Positions 46,188 to 55,914 of a stretch of 64,000 nt of DNA are shown one piece after another (position 1 is the stretch's first letter; each line of letters opens with the position of its first letter). This DNA is from Russula earlei. Taxonomy: Eukaryota > Basidiomycota > Agaricomycetes > Russulales > Russulaceae. Both the position numbers and the translations under genes were made by a program. The stretch is from assembly GCA_025769875.1 (NCBI GenBank), contig JAGFNK010000122.1, positions 57,873 through 121,872 on the forward strand, read 5' to 3'. Below the pieces are notes generated by a model. It was not told the DNA's origin, did not search any database, and worked only from the letters and a program-made list of their open reading frames with translations.

Positions 46188-47489
46188 TTAAGGGGTCATG
46201 ACAATCCAGTTATCCAGGTAATTGGCAATGTTTTCTGGATATTTTTGAAGCAGTGATCGAAAATCTCTTCTCATAGAACGCAAGAAGTATGCTGGAGCAT
46301 TTCTTAATCCAAATCGCATTACTCTTGGAATATAAGTTCCCATAGGTGTCTTGAAAGCTGCTTTCGACTGGTCTTCTTCCGCAATCCTCATATTGTTATA
46401 TCCTTTAACTATGTCGAACTTTGAAAATTGTAAGGTGAGCCATATTGCTGGCCTCGGAACCACATGCGGACCGCGCGTGATGCGTGACACTCGGCCTCCT
46501 CCCACACCTTGCCTCCTTCCTCGCATCGCATCGCCCAGTCCTCACCACCGACCACGTGCGCACACCACGCCTCGGCACACGCGACGCGTTCGCGTCTCAG
46601 GCCTTTCACCATGGCCTCGACCGTCTCGACCAGTCTTGATTCTCTTTCATGCCTATCTCCCTTTCATGCCTTTCATCCTTAGTACTTCTCTCCTGCATAT
46701 AAAACACCTAGCTACTCTGTAGTAGAAAAAGAAGAAGAATACAGTCTTCTTGAGTTCCCCTTACCTTCAGTCAGAAACAACTGCGCGCGAGTGATCTTGC
46801 TCTCCTCTCCTCTCCTTCTCTTCTCCCTTCCTCCTCCTTACATTCCTCTTGCTCTTGGGTCAAGACAACCGTCTTTGGATCGCCGTCCAGCCCCACGAAC
46901 TCTGCGCGCCCTGGTTTGGCTTGCTTCAAAATAGTCCATTGTTTTGAATCTGCTCCATGATTCTTTGAATGCTTTCCAGGGTGTCATTGTCTGGTATCGT
47001 CCATTGGTTCAACTTCTGGTAGTCAATTATTCGCCTCTTTTCTTTACTGTCCTTTTTTCCAATAAAGAATACTGGTGATACGTAATTAGAGGCTCCAGGT
47101 TTGATATACCCTTTCTTGAGTTCTTCTTCAAGATATTTCCTTAAGTGTTCCTTTTCTTCTTGAGACAGAGGATAAATTTTGCAATCCAGGGATCTAGGTG
47201 CATCAGGAAATAGGTTTATCCTCATATCTTCTTCTCTACTGGGAGGGAAATGTGTAGAAGCTTCTTTAGAGAAGACCTTCGCATGTCGCCGATATTCTTC
47301 TGGCAAATCTTGCTCTGTCAGTTTTTGAGCCTTCAAATTTTGGTCCCTAGCCCATTCTTGGGCTAACCTAGTTTTCTGTATATACAGGGCTTGGTCCCTT
47401 TTGGGCTTTCCACATTTCTTGACTGCTTTTAGTTGCAAGGATTTGATATAGAGATTGAGATACTTGAGTCGTGCACTTTCTAGGCGCAA
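46188..47489 (-). pseudogene. Element C reverse transcriptase core, split by a solo LTR
   Basis: The minus-strand frame from 47489 covers the linker, SPVFFIGKKDSKEKRRIIDY and KLNQW, stopping at the LTR at 46928. It resumes at 46428 with FSKFDIVKGYNN, FKTPMGTY and FGLRNAPAYF. The catalytic YXDD box reads YLDN (near 46200), so its second Asp is replaced by Asn. Removing the LTR restores NNGLFSKFD. The enzyme is inactive both by insertion and by this substitution. Confidence 0.85.
46429..46928 (+). mobile_element. Solo LTR, 500 bp, in the RT of element C
   Basis: Starts TGTAAGG and ends GCTTCA, over 90% identical to 2523-3020. The flanks share AAAT (46425-46428, 46929-46932); a fifth base would match if one A were lost from the run. 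A TATAAAAC box lies near 46700. Confidence 0.88.
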
Positions 47490-47504
47490 AGATCCTTCCT
47501 TAAG

Positions 47505-47915
47505 TTATCCATTCTTCCAATCTATAGTTGGTTCGAATTCCCAGAGAAAGGGATATCCTAGTATGACCTGGTCTCCTCCCAGGGACGTGATATAAAACTT
47601 TTGTAGCTTGTTCCTCTTGTTATAATGGACCCTAAGCCAACAGAAATGTTTTAGTTCTCCTTTCTTGTTTTCAGTCCCATTGATGTTCCGGACCATCATT
47701 GGTTCTTGAAGGTCTTGTCTCCCTATTCCTAGTCTTTTCCAAGTTTCTTCATCCAGGAAGTTTTCTGTTGCTCCACTGTCTAGTAGAGCCTTTTCTGTGG
47801 CCATTCCTCGTGCCATGTGAAATGAGAAAGGGACGTTCATAGTTGCAATTCTCCTAATGTACACGGTGCGAGTTACTGCTGCCCTAAGTCTGGCCATTGA
47901 CCTCGGGCTTATCAA
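47505..47915 (-). pseudogene. Element C protease
   Basis: A retropepsin with LLDSGATENFLDEETW and later VILGYPFLWEF. A stop at 47505 separates it from the RT frame (LKEGSLRLE), where element D reads through, so this is one stop in an original pol frame. It overlaps the end of gag by a few bases. Confidence 0.85.
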
Positions 47916-49171
47916 AAATTCTCATCTGCCATTACTTTGTCCAGAAAGGCATCCTTTTCTTCTGTCTTCATTCCTTTAATAGCCGCCATGATACTATTGA
48001 TATCATAGGCAAGGGGTTGTTCCTCTTCTTTAGAGCTCTTCGCAGGTTCATCTTCTTCTGCTTTGGTGGTTCGAGCCTTGACATCCTTCCCCTTTTGCTT
48101 AGGATCATCTTTCTTCTTCCTCTGGGGGCATTGCCGGCTCATGTGTCCAACTTTTTTGCATGTAAAGCATTTCCCTTCTGCTTGTAGCTTCTTCTTTTCT
48201 TCTTCACTGAGCCTTGAAGTAGCCTTGACTACATCTACATCCATGGCGTTTGGATCCTTTTTGGCTTTCTTCTCCTTCCAGTTTCTGAGTCGTTGTGCCC
48301 TAGAACTTAGGTTCCTGGATACTCCTAAGGCATTCTTCATTTTGTTCAGAGCTGCCGCCTCTTCCCTTGCTATGGTTTGCTATGCATCTAAATTTCCAGC
48401 TGCCGGCAAGGGCCTTCTTTGGAGGATCATAGCATGTAAGTTTCTTTGAAGCCCATCTCTGAATAGTTTGACCATCCCTTGAGTATTTCTAGGCCATCCA
48501 GACATGAGCAGGTATTGATTAAAGGTTGTGATGTAGTCATCCAATTCTCCTTCTTTCATAGTGAGTTGTTGGATGTTCATTGTGGCATCCTCTATGGTGG
48601 TACTATCATGCCACTGATTCAGGAAATCTGTTGAGAAGAGGTTCCACAGATCTTCATCTTCCCAAAGGTGAGTTGGTGGCAATTGGAGTGCATGATCCCC
48701 TTGTACTCTTCTTATCAAGGCTTCTAGTTGTTGGATCACCCATCCATCAACCTTGTCTCCTTTTATGAAGGATAAGGCACAGGCCACCCTTTCATATGGC
48801 ACTGTCATGACACTGCTTTGAGAATTCATGATCCTATACAGCTCAAATTCTTTCATGAACTGTATAGTCTTCTTCCTATTTCCTGCGAACATTGCTGGAG
48901 GTTGTCCTCTCATTGATCCTGTTCCTCCAGGGACTCCTTGAGCCGGTCCAGGGATTGCCGCTTGGGGGGGGCCTCCTCCGGGTGGTACTCCTCCTGGTGG
49001 TCCTCCTCCTCCACCTGGTGCTCCTCCATCTGGTGGGTCTCCTCCTTGTTGTACATTGGGTACTAACATGGCTCCATGATGAGTGGGGTACAAGTTTCCA
49101 GATGTCAAATGGGTGGTTTGTGTCGCTATTTGGGTGGTAGTAGCCATTATTTCAGTTGCTGCTTGCGTCAA
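47912..49171 (-). pseudogene. Element C gag
   Basis: Gly/Pro-rich stretch (PPDGGAPGGGGGPPG), then a capsid-like helical domain (FAGNRKKTIQFMKEFELY, LDDYITTFNQYLLMSG), a TAG at 48380-48382 where Trp would fit, then KDPNAMDVD and a CCHC knuckle (CFTCKKVGHMSRQC) near 48150. Same architecture as gag of element D. Lacks the PHX2C extension of the third ORF. Confidence 0.87.
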
Positions 49172-49350
49172 ATCTATGGCTGTGGCAAAGTGTTCGGTGA
49201 GCTCGTCTATTGGCTCCTTGTTCTTTTCGATTACTGGAGTGTCTTCAGGAGATTCTGATTTCTTTGGCTTGCTGACACTGGTTATAGATATGTCTCGTTC
49301 TGGTTCGCTCCTAAACAGCCACCCGGTGGTATAGGGCTTAGCTTCAGTTC

Positions 49351-49720
49351 CTAAACCGAACTCTCTTCTGGATTTGCAATGAAGTTATCTTCAAGCACAT
49401 AGAACCCATCCTTGTCCCAATCAATGAAATACCAGTGTTTGTTTATGTATTCTGTGGGTCGGACTTCATTGTTGTATTGAATGTCAAAAAATCCTCCTTC
49501 TGGATCTTCAGTAGGATGCCACTGTGCTCCTACACCAGTCAAGGAATAGTTCTGAAGGTTCCGGGTTCTTCCTTTAAACTGTGCGTATCTTTTTCCGTTA
49601 CTTCCTGTCTGGAATGGAATGTTGATTGAATCTGACTCCAGTTTTGCCTAGCTCTCAGTTATGATACTGACAAGCTCGTTCTTGGAAAAAATACCAATGG
49701 ATTTGTCTATGTTCTATATC
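49351..49720 (-). pseudogene. Element C gag N-terminal segment
   Basis: The frame of 49542-49351 contains EYINKHWYFIDWDKDG, matching EYINDQWYFIDYHKG of element D. It is broken from the rest of gag by stops. Upstream to 49780 a frame with LGKTGVRFNQ fits poorly. Confidence 0.6.
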
Positions 49721-49781
49721 CTTCTTTTCCAGGATATAAAGTCTCGGGGGAGTTCCTAATCAACACAGGTTTCTCCCTATG

Positions 49782-50308
49782 TGTTAAGATTCTCTTGATT
49801 CTCCGCTCGTCATCTATGCCGCTGACTCATCTGTGGTTACTCATGTGTTTGCTTATCGATCTGCTTACTGATTGCTTACCTGACTGCTGACTGATTGCTT
49901 ACTGATTGCTTACTGATTGCTTACTGATACTAGGAAAGAATGACTCACGTGTGAGTCATTTCTGACATTCTCGAATTGTGCTCTACGTATTTGGATACTA
50001 CTGGTTCTCAGCTATGTGCACCCCGAGTTTCGTACGAATCGGATCAGTAGTTATCGAGATATCGTATAAATAGTCTGTAGTACCAAGAAGTTGAGCCTTA
50101 CGCTCGACTTACACTTTTCCACAAGACAACTATCTTGTCAAACGATCTAAACAAACTATAGTGCAGACTCTACTTGAAAGAGGTCCCTCTCTTTTCTACA
50201 TTCAATCTTCCTGAGATAATATCAAAGGGTTCGAAGGCTAGTGCTTGAACTATATCAAGCAACTCTTTCACTAGAAGAGTCAGTACTAAGATCTATCAGA
50301 TCTTAACA
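49782..50308 (+). mobile_element. Solo LTR, 527 bp, target duplication CTATG, in the element C leader
   Basis: Starts TGTTAAGATT and ends GATCTTAACA, flanked by CTATG (49777-49781, 50309-50313). It is a diverged relative of the element C LTR in opposite orientation. It retains CGCTCGACTTA after a TATAAATAG-type box, the presumed mRNA start. Confidence 0.9.
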
Positions 50309-50370
50309 CTATGACTACTTCTGTGTAAGTTGGGATCCAAATTTTGCTCCTACTTGGTGCAAAGGTAAGT

Positions 50371-50382
50371 ACGCTTGACTTA
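50371..50382 (-). promoter_or_regulatory. Self-priming primer-binding site of element C
   Basis: Directly inside the 5' LTR the minus strand reads TAAGTCAAGCGT. Its complement ACGCTTGACTTA matches 11 of 12 bases of ACACTTGACTTA in the LTR (50591-50580), about 34 nt downstream of TATAAATA. No TGG-starting tRNA site is present. Confidence 0.7.
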
Positions 50383-50928
50383 TGTTAAGATCTGACTGAT
50401 CTTATTCCTACTCTTTGTGAAAGAGTTGCTTGATATAGTTCAAGCACTAGACTTTGTATCCTTTGATATTATCTCAGGAAGAATAGGTGTAAGAGAAGAG
50501 AGGGGCCTCTTTCACTTAGAGTTGTCTATATAGTTTGTTTTAGATCGTTGACAAGATAATTGTGTCTTGTAGAAGAGAGTAAGTCAAGTGTAAGGCTCAA
50601 CTTCTTGGTAGTATGGACTATTTATACAATATCTCAACAACTACTGATCTGATTTGTACGAAACTTGGGATGCACATAGCTGAGAACCAGTAGTATCCAA
50701 ATACGTAGAGCACAATTCGAGAATGTCAGAAATGACTCACACGTGAGTCATTCTTTCCTAGTATCTGTCATCATTTAGTAAGTAGTGAGTAAGCCATGAC
50801 CAATCAGTCAGTAAGCAGATCAGTAAGCAATCACTAAGACAGATGAATAAGTGTATGTGAGTAAATGGAAATGAGTCATCAGAGCATAGGTAGGCAGACG
50901 AGCACAAGGAAACACAAGAATCCTAACA
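50383..50928 (-). repeat. 5' LTR of element C
   Basis: Same length as the 3' LTR (546 bp). The minus strand has TATAAATA at 50626-50619, the likely promoter. Confidence 0.93.
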
Positions 50929-50939
50929 ACGCGCCATTG

Positions 50940-51570
50940 TTTTCTTTTGGATCTTCATAGCTTGAAACCACCTTTGCAGGCATGTTGCCTCGCAACAGTT
51001 GATACTCCCCCAGACAAACTGAATCTCATGGACAAATGCTTTCGACAGGTGAAAGTCAGGAACTGGGAAACATCACAACCACCCCCTTCTGATACATTGG
51101 GCTCCATGCCAAACCCTAGCCACACGGTGGCTGGATCGTCCTCTGATCCACCCCAATGGGTGCAAATGATGATGATGATGCTGGGTGGTGCCTTTGCCAA
51201 CAATGTTAATGGTTCAAACTCCCATCACTTACCTTGCTCTGAAAACATCGTTCCCTTTACTCTGAACCCTGGGTCTTTGCTGCCCCAGTCAAAGCACACC
51301 GCATCCGATAGGAACATCACCTACCCTGACCTGAGGGAGTGGCTCCGTTCTATTGAAGAGCACCCTGTCCGAAATAAATATGGTGAAGATCTCTCACAGT
51401 ATGCTGACATCCTTGTAGAAACCCACAAACTTTATACGATTGAAGACATCATACCACTCACTCGCAGTGAGCTGGCAGATGTTGGTGGCATGGAATTCGG
51501 GACAGCCTCACAGATTTTGCGCTTTGCAGTGGAGGATGCATCAGCTATGGAGAAAAATAAGAAGGCTTGA
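50940..51570 (+). pseudogene. SAM-type gene, 3' half
   Basis: A 207-codon frame ends at 51570. After a low-complexity part (QWVQMMMMML) it carries a SAM-like helical domain at about residues 122-200 (ITYPDLREWLRSIEEHP, LTRSELADVGGMEFG, GTASQILRFAVEDA). The frame in front of PPDKLNLMDK resembles the continuation expected after the 39709 break. Element C separates the two halves. Confidence 0.6.
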
Positions 51571-51988
51571 TTTTAAGAATATACTAACACTTTTCTATAC
51601 TAGACTTGGATATATTGACACTATTGTCAAGGCAGTTGACTCTTTCACCATCTCCCCTTTCAAGAGCAGGCAGATCCCTAGTGAATACCTCTGTGAGCAG
51701 TTGTGATTATGAAGGTACCAGGTCCTATCTGGAAGCCTCTTCATGCTGAAAGCAAGGTCACTCTTTCGCCATCCTCCCCTTTAAGAGTAAGCAGATCTCT
51801 TCCTTTCCTCCCTCTCCTCGCTGCTGGCTATCCCTGTTGTACATGTGCCTGGGATGTAGCTAATGTATTGCCCTCAACATCCCTGTAGCCTGCGACGGAA
51901 GTCTTTAGCATGTCACAGGGTAGCTGGTACCATCAGTTCATGCCCTGTGCATCTCGCTCTTTTCTTTTTTTCTGCATCTTCGCCCCAT
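51571..51988. other. 3' flank of the SAM-type gene
   Basis: A local direct duplication (CTCTTTCACCATCTCCCCTTT and AAGAG near 51640 and again near 51760). Nothing else is recognised before the element D LTR. Confidence 0.5.
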
Positions 51989-52576
51989 TGTTACCGAGTG
52001 GTTTGGGGTCCGGAAGATGCCGGAACACCTGAACTATGGACTGCATCGTTTGCATTATGCGTGCGTCAGATCTTGATCGTTTATGTTCCTTGATATCACA
52101 TTCGGAGCGCGTTGATCGTATCTTTCAGAAGATGTACTGAAGAAGCAATGAGTAGCATTGCTTCTGTCCCAGATGTTCCTGTACCGCCACGTACGTCGAT
52201 TCCTTGATTGGGGAAGCACTTAATGCTTCCAGCACCGAGATCGTTTACATAGAAGCAACCTCGCTTCTATGAGCCATGTTTTGCTTCTATAGCACCGACT
52301 AGTACTACAGTAGTACAAACCTTATCCCTGTAGGGCTATATAAAGCCCCCAGTCGTAACAGTTGAGCCCTAAGCTCGACTTAGTTTGCCAATCCCAAACA
52401 GTTGACTCCTACCCCGTCTGCAGAGCCCCTCTCATCTTGTTGTCATACTCTAGAAGGATCTAACACTCCTTCCCCTCCACGAGTATTGCTTGCTTGACTC
52501 AAGCATATCTGCATTGGTAGGACGCGTTTATAGACGCGACCATTGATCTTATTTAAGGCACTTTGGAGCCTTAACA
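51989..52576 (+). repeat. 5' LTR of element D
   Basis: TGTTACCGAG to GCCTTAACA. TATATAAA at 52337-52344 and AAGCTCGACTTA at 52371-52382 mark the promoter and the presumed mRNA 5' end. Confidence 0.95.
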
Positions 52577-52588
52577 TAAGTCGAGCTT
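52577..52588 (+). promoter_or_regulatory. Self-priming primer-binding site of element D
   Basis: TAAGTCGAGCTT directly after the LTR is the exact complement of AAGCTCGACTTA at 52371-52382, 34 nt from the TATA box. This is the arrangement known for Tf1/sushi elements, where the mRNA 5' end folds back to prime minus-strand synthesis. Confidence 0.8.
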
Positions 52589-52689
52589 CTATCACAGACA
52601 TCGCTGTGAAAGCGAACCAGAAATAGGCAGGAAGCCTAAAGACTAGGATCTAGTCATCATACGGTCAGCAACCTACGCTGAAGTAGTCA

Positions 52690-54758
52690 AGGGGGAGAAT
52701 CTATACAGACCTCTCCACGACAAGAAGAAGGTGTACTACGTGACTCTCGACGAGCAGCACGGTTGGACACACGCATACTTCTGTAAAGACCCCTACTGTC
52801 ATTGGCATAGACAGTGGTAAGAGGGCAGACAAGTCCCGACTCCCTAGGAAAGGCAGTGGCGAGTGGACAAACTGGAAATCGAGGGAGAACATAGCATACG
52901 CGTAAAGTTCAACCAGAAATCAAAGCAAGGAACCAAATTTGGTTGGTTCAAAGCTAGAGAGAGGGACGATCTACCCTCAGGAATCAAAGGAACTGCCATC
53001 TGGTGTTGGGCAGACCAGGAAGGGCCTAACAGATACGAGGTCCGATACAAAGGAAGCTACCTTCCTTGTGAATACATCAACGATCAGTGGTACTTTATTG
53101 ATTACCACAAAGGACGTCCCTACGCAGGAGAGGACGAAGACATCGACGAATATAAGGTCCTAGGTTTAGGAACCAGGACAGATCCTTATACTACTCATTG
53201 GGAACCCAGAAGCCAAGTAGTAGACGACCCAGCTCCATTGATACAAAAGTCATCAAGTGGAGAAACAGAACAGTCGGACCCTCCGACTACAGATCAGAAA
53301 GCAGAAGCACCAGAAGTATTGGAGCTAGCTGAAAGACTAGAGCAGACAGTACACGTCTCGCCCATTGAACCAACAATTGTTGAAGAACCAGAAGAATCAG
53401 TTGAAATGGCTACCATTGCAGCAACGCAGACAGCCACCATTGCCACCCAGACAGCAGGTGGAAGAGCAGGGCCCGCCATCGTAGTAAACCCTGGAGGAGG
53501 TCCACCCGGAGCAGGAGGACCACCTGGAGGTGGAGGAGTCCCCTTCGGACCCGCAGGTCCACCAGTACCAGGAGGAGGCCCACCTGGAGGAGGCCCTCCA
53601 GCAGGGGGACCACCAGCAGCACCTCCTGTAGGACCAGGGGCGAAACCTGGCACCTCAGCCGGCACCAGGGCCCCCATGGGGGCAACGGATCTCTAAAAGG
53701 AGACCCTCCTGAAGTCTTCAAAGGAGACAGGAAAAAGACGAAGTACTTTGTCCAGGATTTCAATCTATGGAATCTGCTCAACAGCGACAACCCGACCATG
53801 ACTATTCCAATGAAGCGAGTAGCCCTAGCTCTCACCTACATCAAGGGAGAGAAAGTGCATGAATGGGTGGTCAATCAAACGAACCTGGTAGAAGCAAAAA
53901 GAAATGGGGACCCGCCGTCGCCCTATGCACCAGTGCAGCTAGATCCAACTGACATGCTCTTTTGGACCGAATTTGTGGATGACTTCTTCAGAGAATTCAA
54001 AGACACCACAGAAGCCTGAAGACGCTTTCATGGAGCTACAACAACTGTCCATGTCTAAAGCAGCATCGCTGGATGACTATACCAGCAAGTTCCTTGTTCT
54101 GCTCAGTAAAGCAGGATGGGACCAGAATTCACCAGGAGCAGTAGAAGCCTACAAGGCTGGACTAATCACCTGGCTGGTGCGACGAATCTACAATCGACCA
54201 GTCAGAGATATACCTGCCATCAATGATCTACGAGCATGGATCAATGCTGCCAGGGAAGAACAGGCCAGAGACCAGCTCATGAAAGCCAATATTGGATCTG
54301 GAGGTGGATCGTTGACCACCAGGGAAAATCGTATGAAATCCCTACAGGTGGGGAAAAGGCGAAACCAAAGAGATCCAAATGCAATGGAAGTAGACTCAGT
54401 ATCCACTGATGCAGCAAGGACCAAGCGACGTCCTCCTCTGACAGAGGAAAAGAAGAAACTGCTAGCAGAAGGGAAATGCTTCATCTGCAAGAAAGCAGGA
54501 CATATCAGTCGGAACTGTCCAGACAAGGACAGAGTCAAGAAGAAATCAAGTAACCCAAGGGACAAAGGGAAAGCTCGAGCTCTGGAAACAGAGAAGGAGG
54601 ACGACTCAGGGGATAGTGGAAATGAAAGCACTGTCTCCGGGCGATCTACATCTCCTCCTCCTACCTATAACAAGAGCTCCTCCTCGGCGTCCATAAAGAA
54701 GATGTCCACCAAACAAAAGGAGGACTTATTGGAAGAACTGATGGAACAGGGTTTTTAG
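52690..54758 (+). pseudogene. Element D gag
   Basis: The N-terminal segment (52690-52819) has CKDPYCHWH before a stop. The next frame (to 53696) has EYINDQWYFIDYHKG and a Gly/Pro-rich stretch. Further pieces carry the capsid-like domain (FKGDRKKTKYFVQDFNLW, DDYTSKFLVLLSKAGW) and a CCHC knuckle (CFICKKAGHISRNC) near 54480. Breaks lie near 52820, 53695 and 54015. Confidence 0.85.
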
Positions 54759-54759
54759 G

Positions 54760-55914
54760 AACACCTAAGTCGACGGCCTGGCTTAGGAAGAATAGTGTGT
54801 TGCAAGTGTACATTAGAAGACTAAATGCTATGAATATTCCGTTCACTTTCGTCACTGCACACACAACGGCCGAAGAATCTGCTCTACTGGACAGTGGAGC
54901 AACAGAGAACTTCATCGATCACTCAGCTTGGAAAAGACTGAAGATTGGAAACAAGAACTACATGAACCCATGGTAGTACGAAACGTCGACGGAACCCAGA
55001 ATAAGCAGGGGGAACTCACCCATTACTGCTGGCTTCGTGTCCGATACAAGGAGAAGGAGAGCTTGCAGAGGTTCTATCTCACAGATTTAGGAACGGATCG
55101 GGTCATCCTGGGATATCCCTTCCTATATGAATTCGACCCCACCATCAACTGGAAGAAAGGACAGCTGATGGAAGGAACGGTACAGATTGAGACTGCTCGA
55201 TACAAGTACCTGGATCTCTATGTCGCAAAACTCCAAAAGCGAGCAAGAGATGAAAACCGACAATTGAAGAAAGGGGAAGCCATTTACCTACAAAAGACGA
55301 CTATTGCTCAGAAGTGGGCCCAGCAGTCGATTAAACCACAGGAAGGAGAGGATCCCCTTGCCAATGTTCCAAAGCAATTCCACCGCTTTGCAGATGTCTT
55401 CTCAGAAGAGAAGTCCCAGAGGTTCCCACCACCAAGAGAACCAGACATGCAGATAGAGCTGTTACCTGACGCACCAAAGGAACTAAACTGCAAAGTGTAC
55501 CCCCTAACACGAGACGAGCGAGAATACCTCAAGAAATTCCTAGCTGATGAAGTAGAGAAGCGATACATCACTCCAGGTCCATCCAGCTACACATCTCCAG
55601 TGTTCTTCATTGGCAAGAAGGACAGCAAAGAGAAGAGGATCATTGTAGACTATCGACGACTAAATCAGTGGACCAGACGAGACAATGAACCTTTACCACA
55701 TCTGGAACAAGAGGTGGAAAGACTCCGAGGGAAAAAGGTCTTCTCCAAATTCGATATACGATGGGGATACAATAATGTGCGACTGGCAGAAGGAGATCGC
55801 TGGAAGGCAGCCTTCAAGATGCCATATGGAACATACCTGCCCAATGTCATGTATTTTGGGCTCAAGAACGCACCAGCCTTCTTTACTAGGCTGATGAGAA
55901 GAGACTTCAGGTGA
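54760..55914 (+). pseudogene. Element D protease and RT N-terminal part
   Basis: The protease LLDSGATENFIDHSAW lies in one frame, and a shift near 54945 leads to VILGYPFLYEF and the RT (SPVFFIGKKDSKEKRIIVDY, FSKFDIRWGYNN, FGLKNAPAFF). A one-base insertion after DFR at about 55913 ends the frame. Confidence 0.88.

Larger units (their letters stand above)
39715..50928 (-). mobile_element. Ty3/gypsy retrotransposon C, complete but broken
   Basis: Bounded by two 546-bp LTRs (39715-40260, 50383-50928). Minus-strand order: self-priming site, gag, protease, RT, RNase H, integrase, chromodomain, third ORF and polypurine tract (AGAGGGGGAATGA beside 40260). It is inserted in the SAM-type gene. Later insertions within it are a solo LTR in the leader (49782-50308), a solo LTR in RT (46429-46928) and a Tc1 element in integrase (42995-44614). 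The flanking five bases ATGCA and ACGCG do not match exactly. Confidence 0.9.

Noticed and set aside
49860..49925. CRISPR-like array of TGATTGCTTACTGA words
   Set aside because: Short tandem words without spacers, inside an LTR of a eukaryotic retrotransposon.
39710..50933. ATGCA / ACGCG as target duplication of element C
   Set aside because: Only three of five bases agree; it could be a decayed duplication but is not good evidence.
52690..52819. CKDPYCHWH segment as a separate zinc-finger gene
   Set aside because: It lies at the start of the element D gag region and is best seen as its broken N-terminus.
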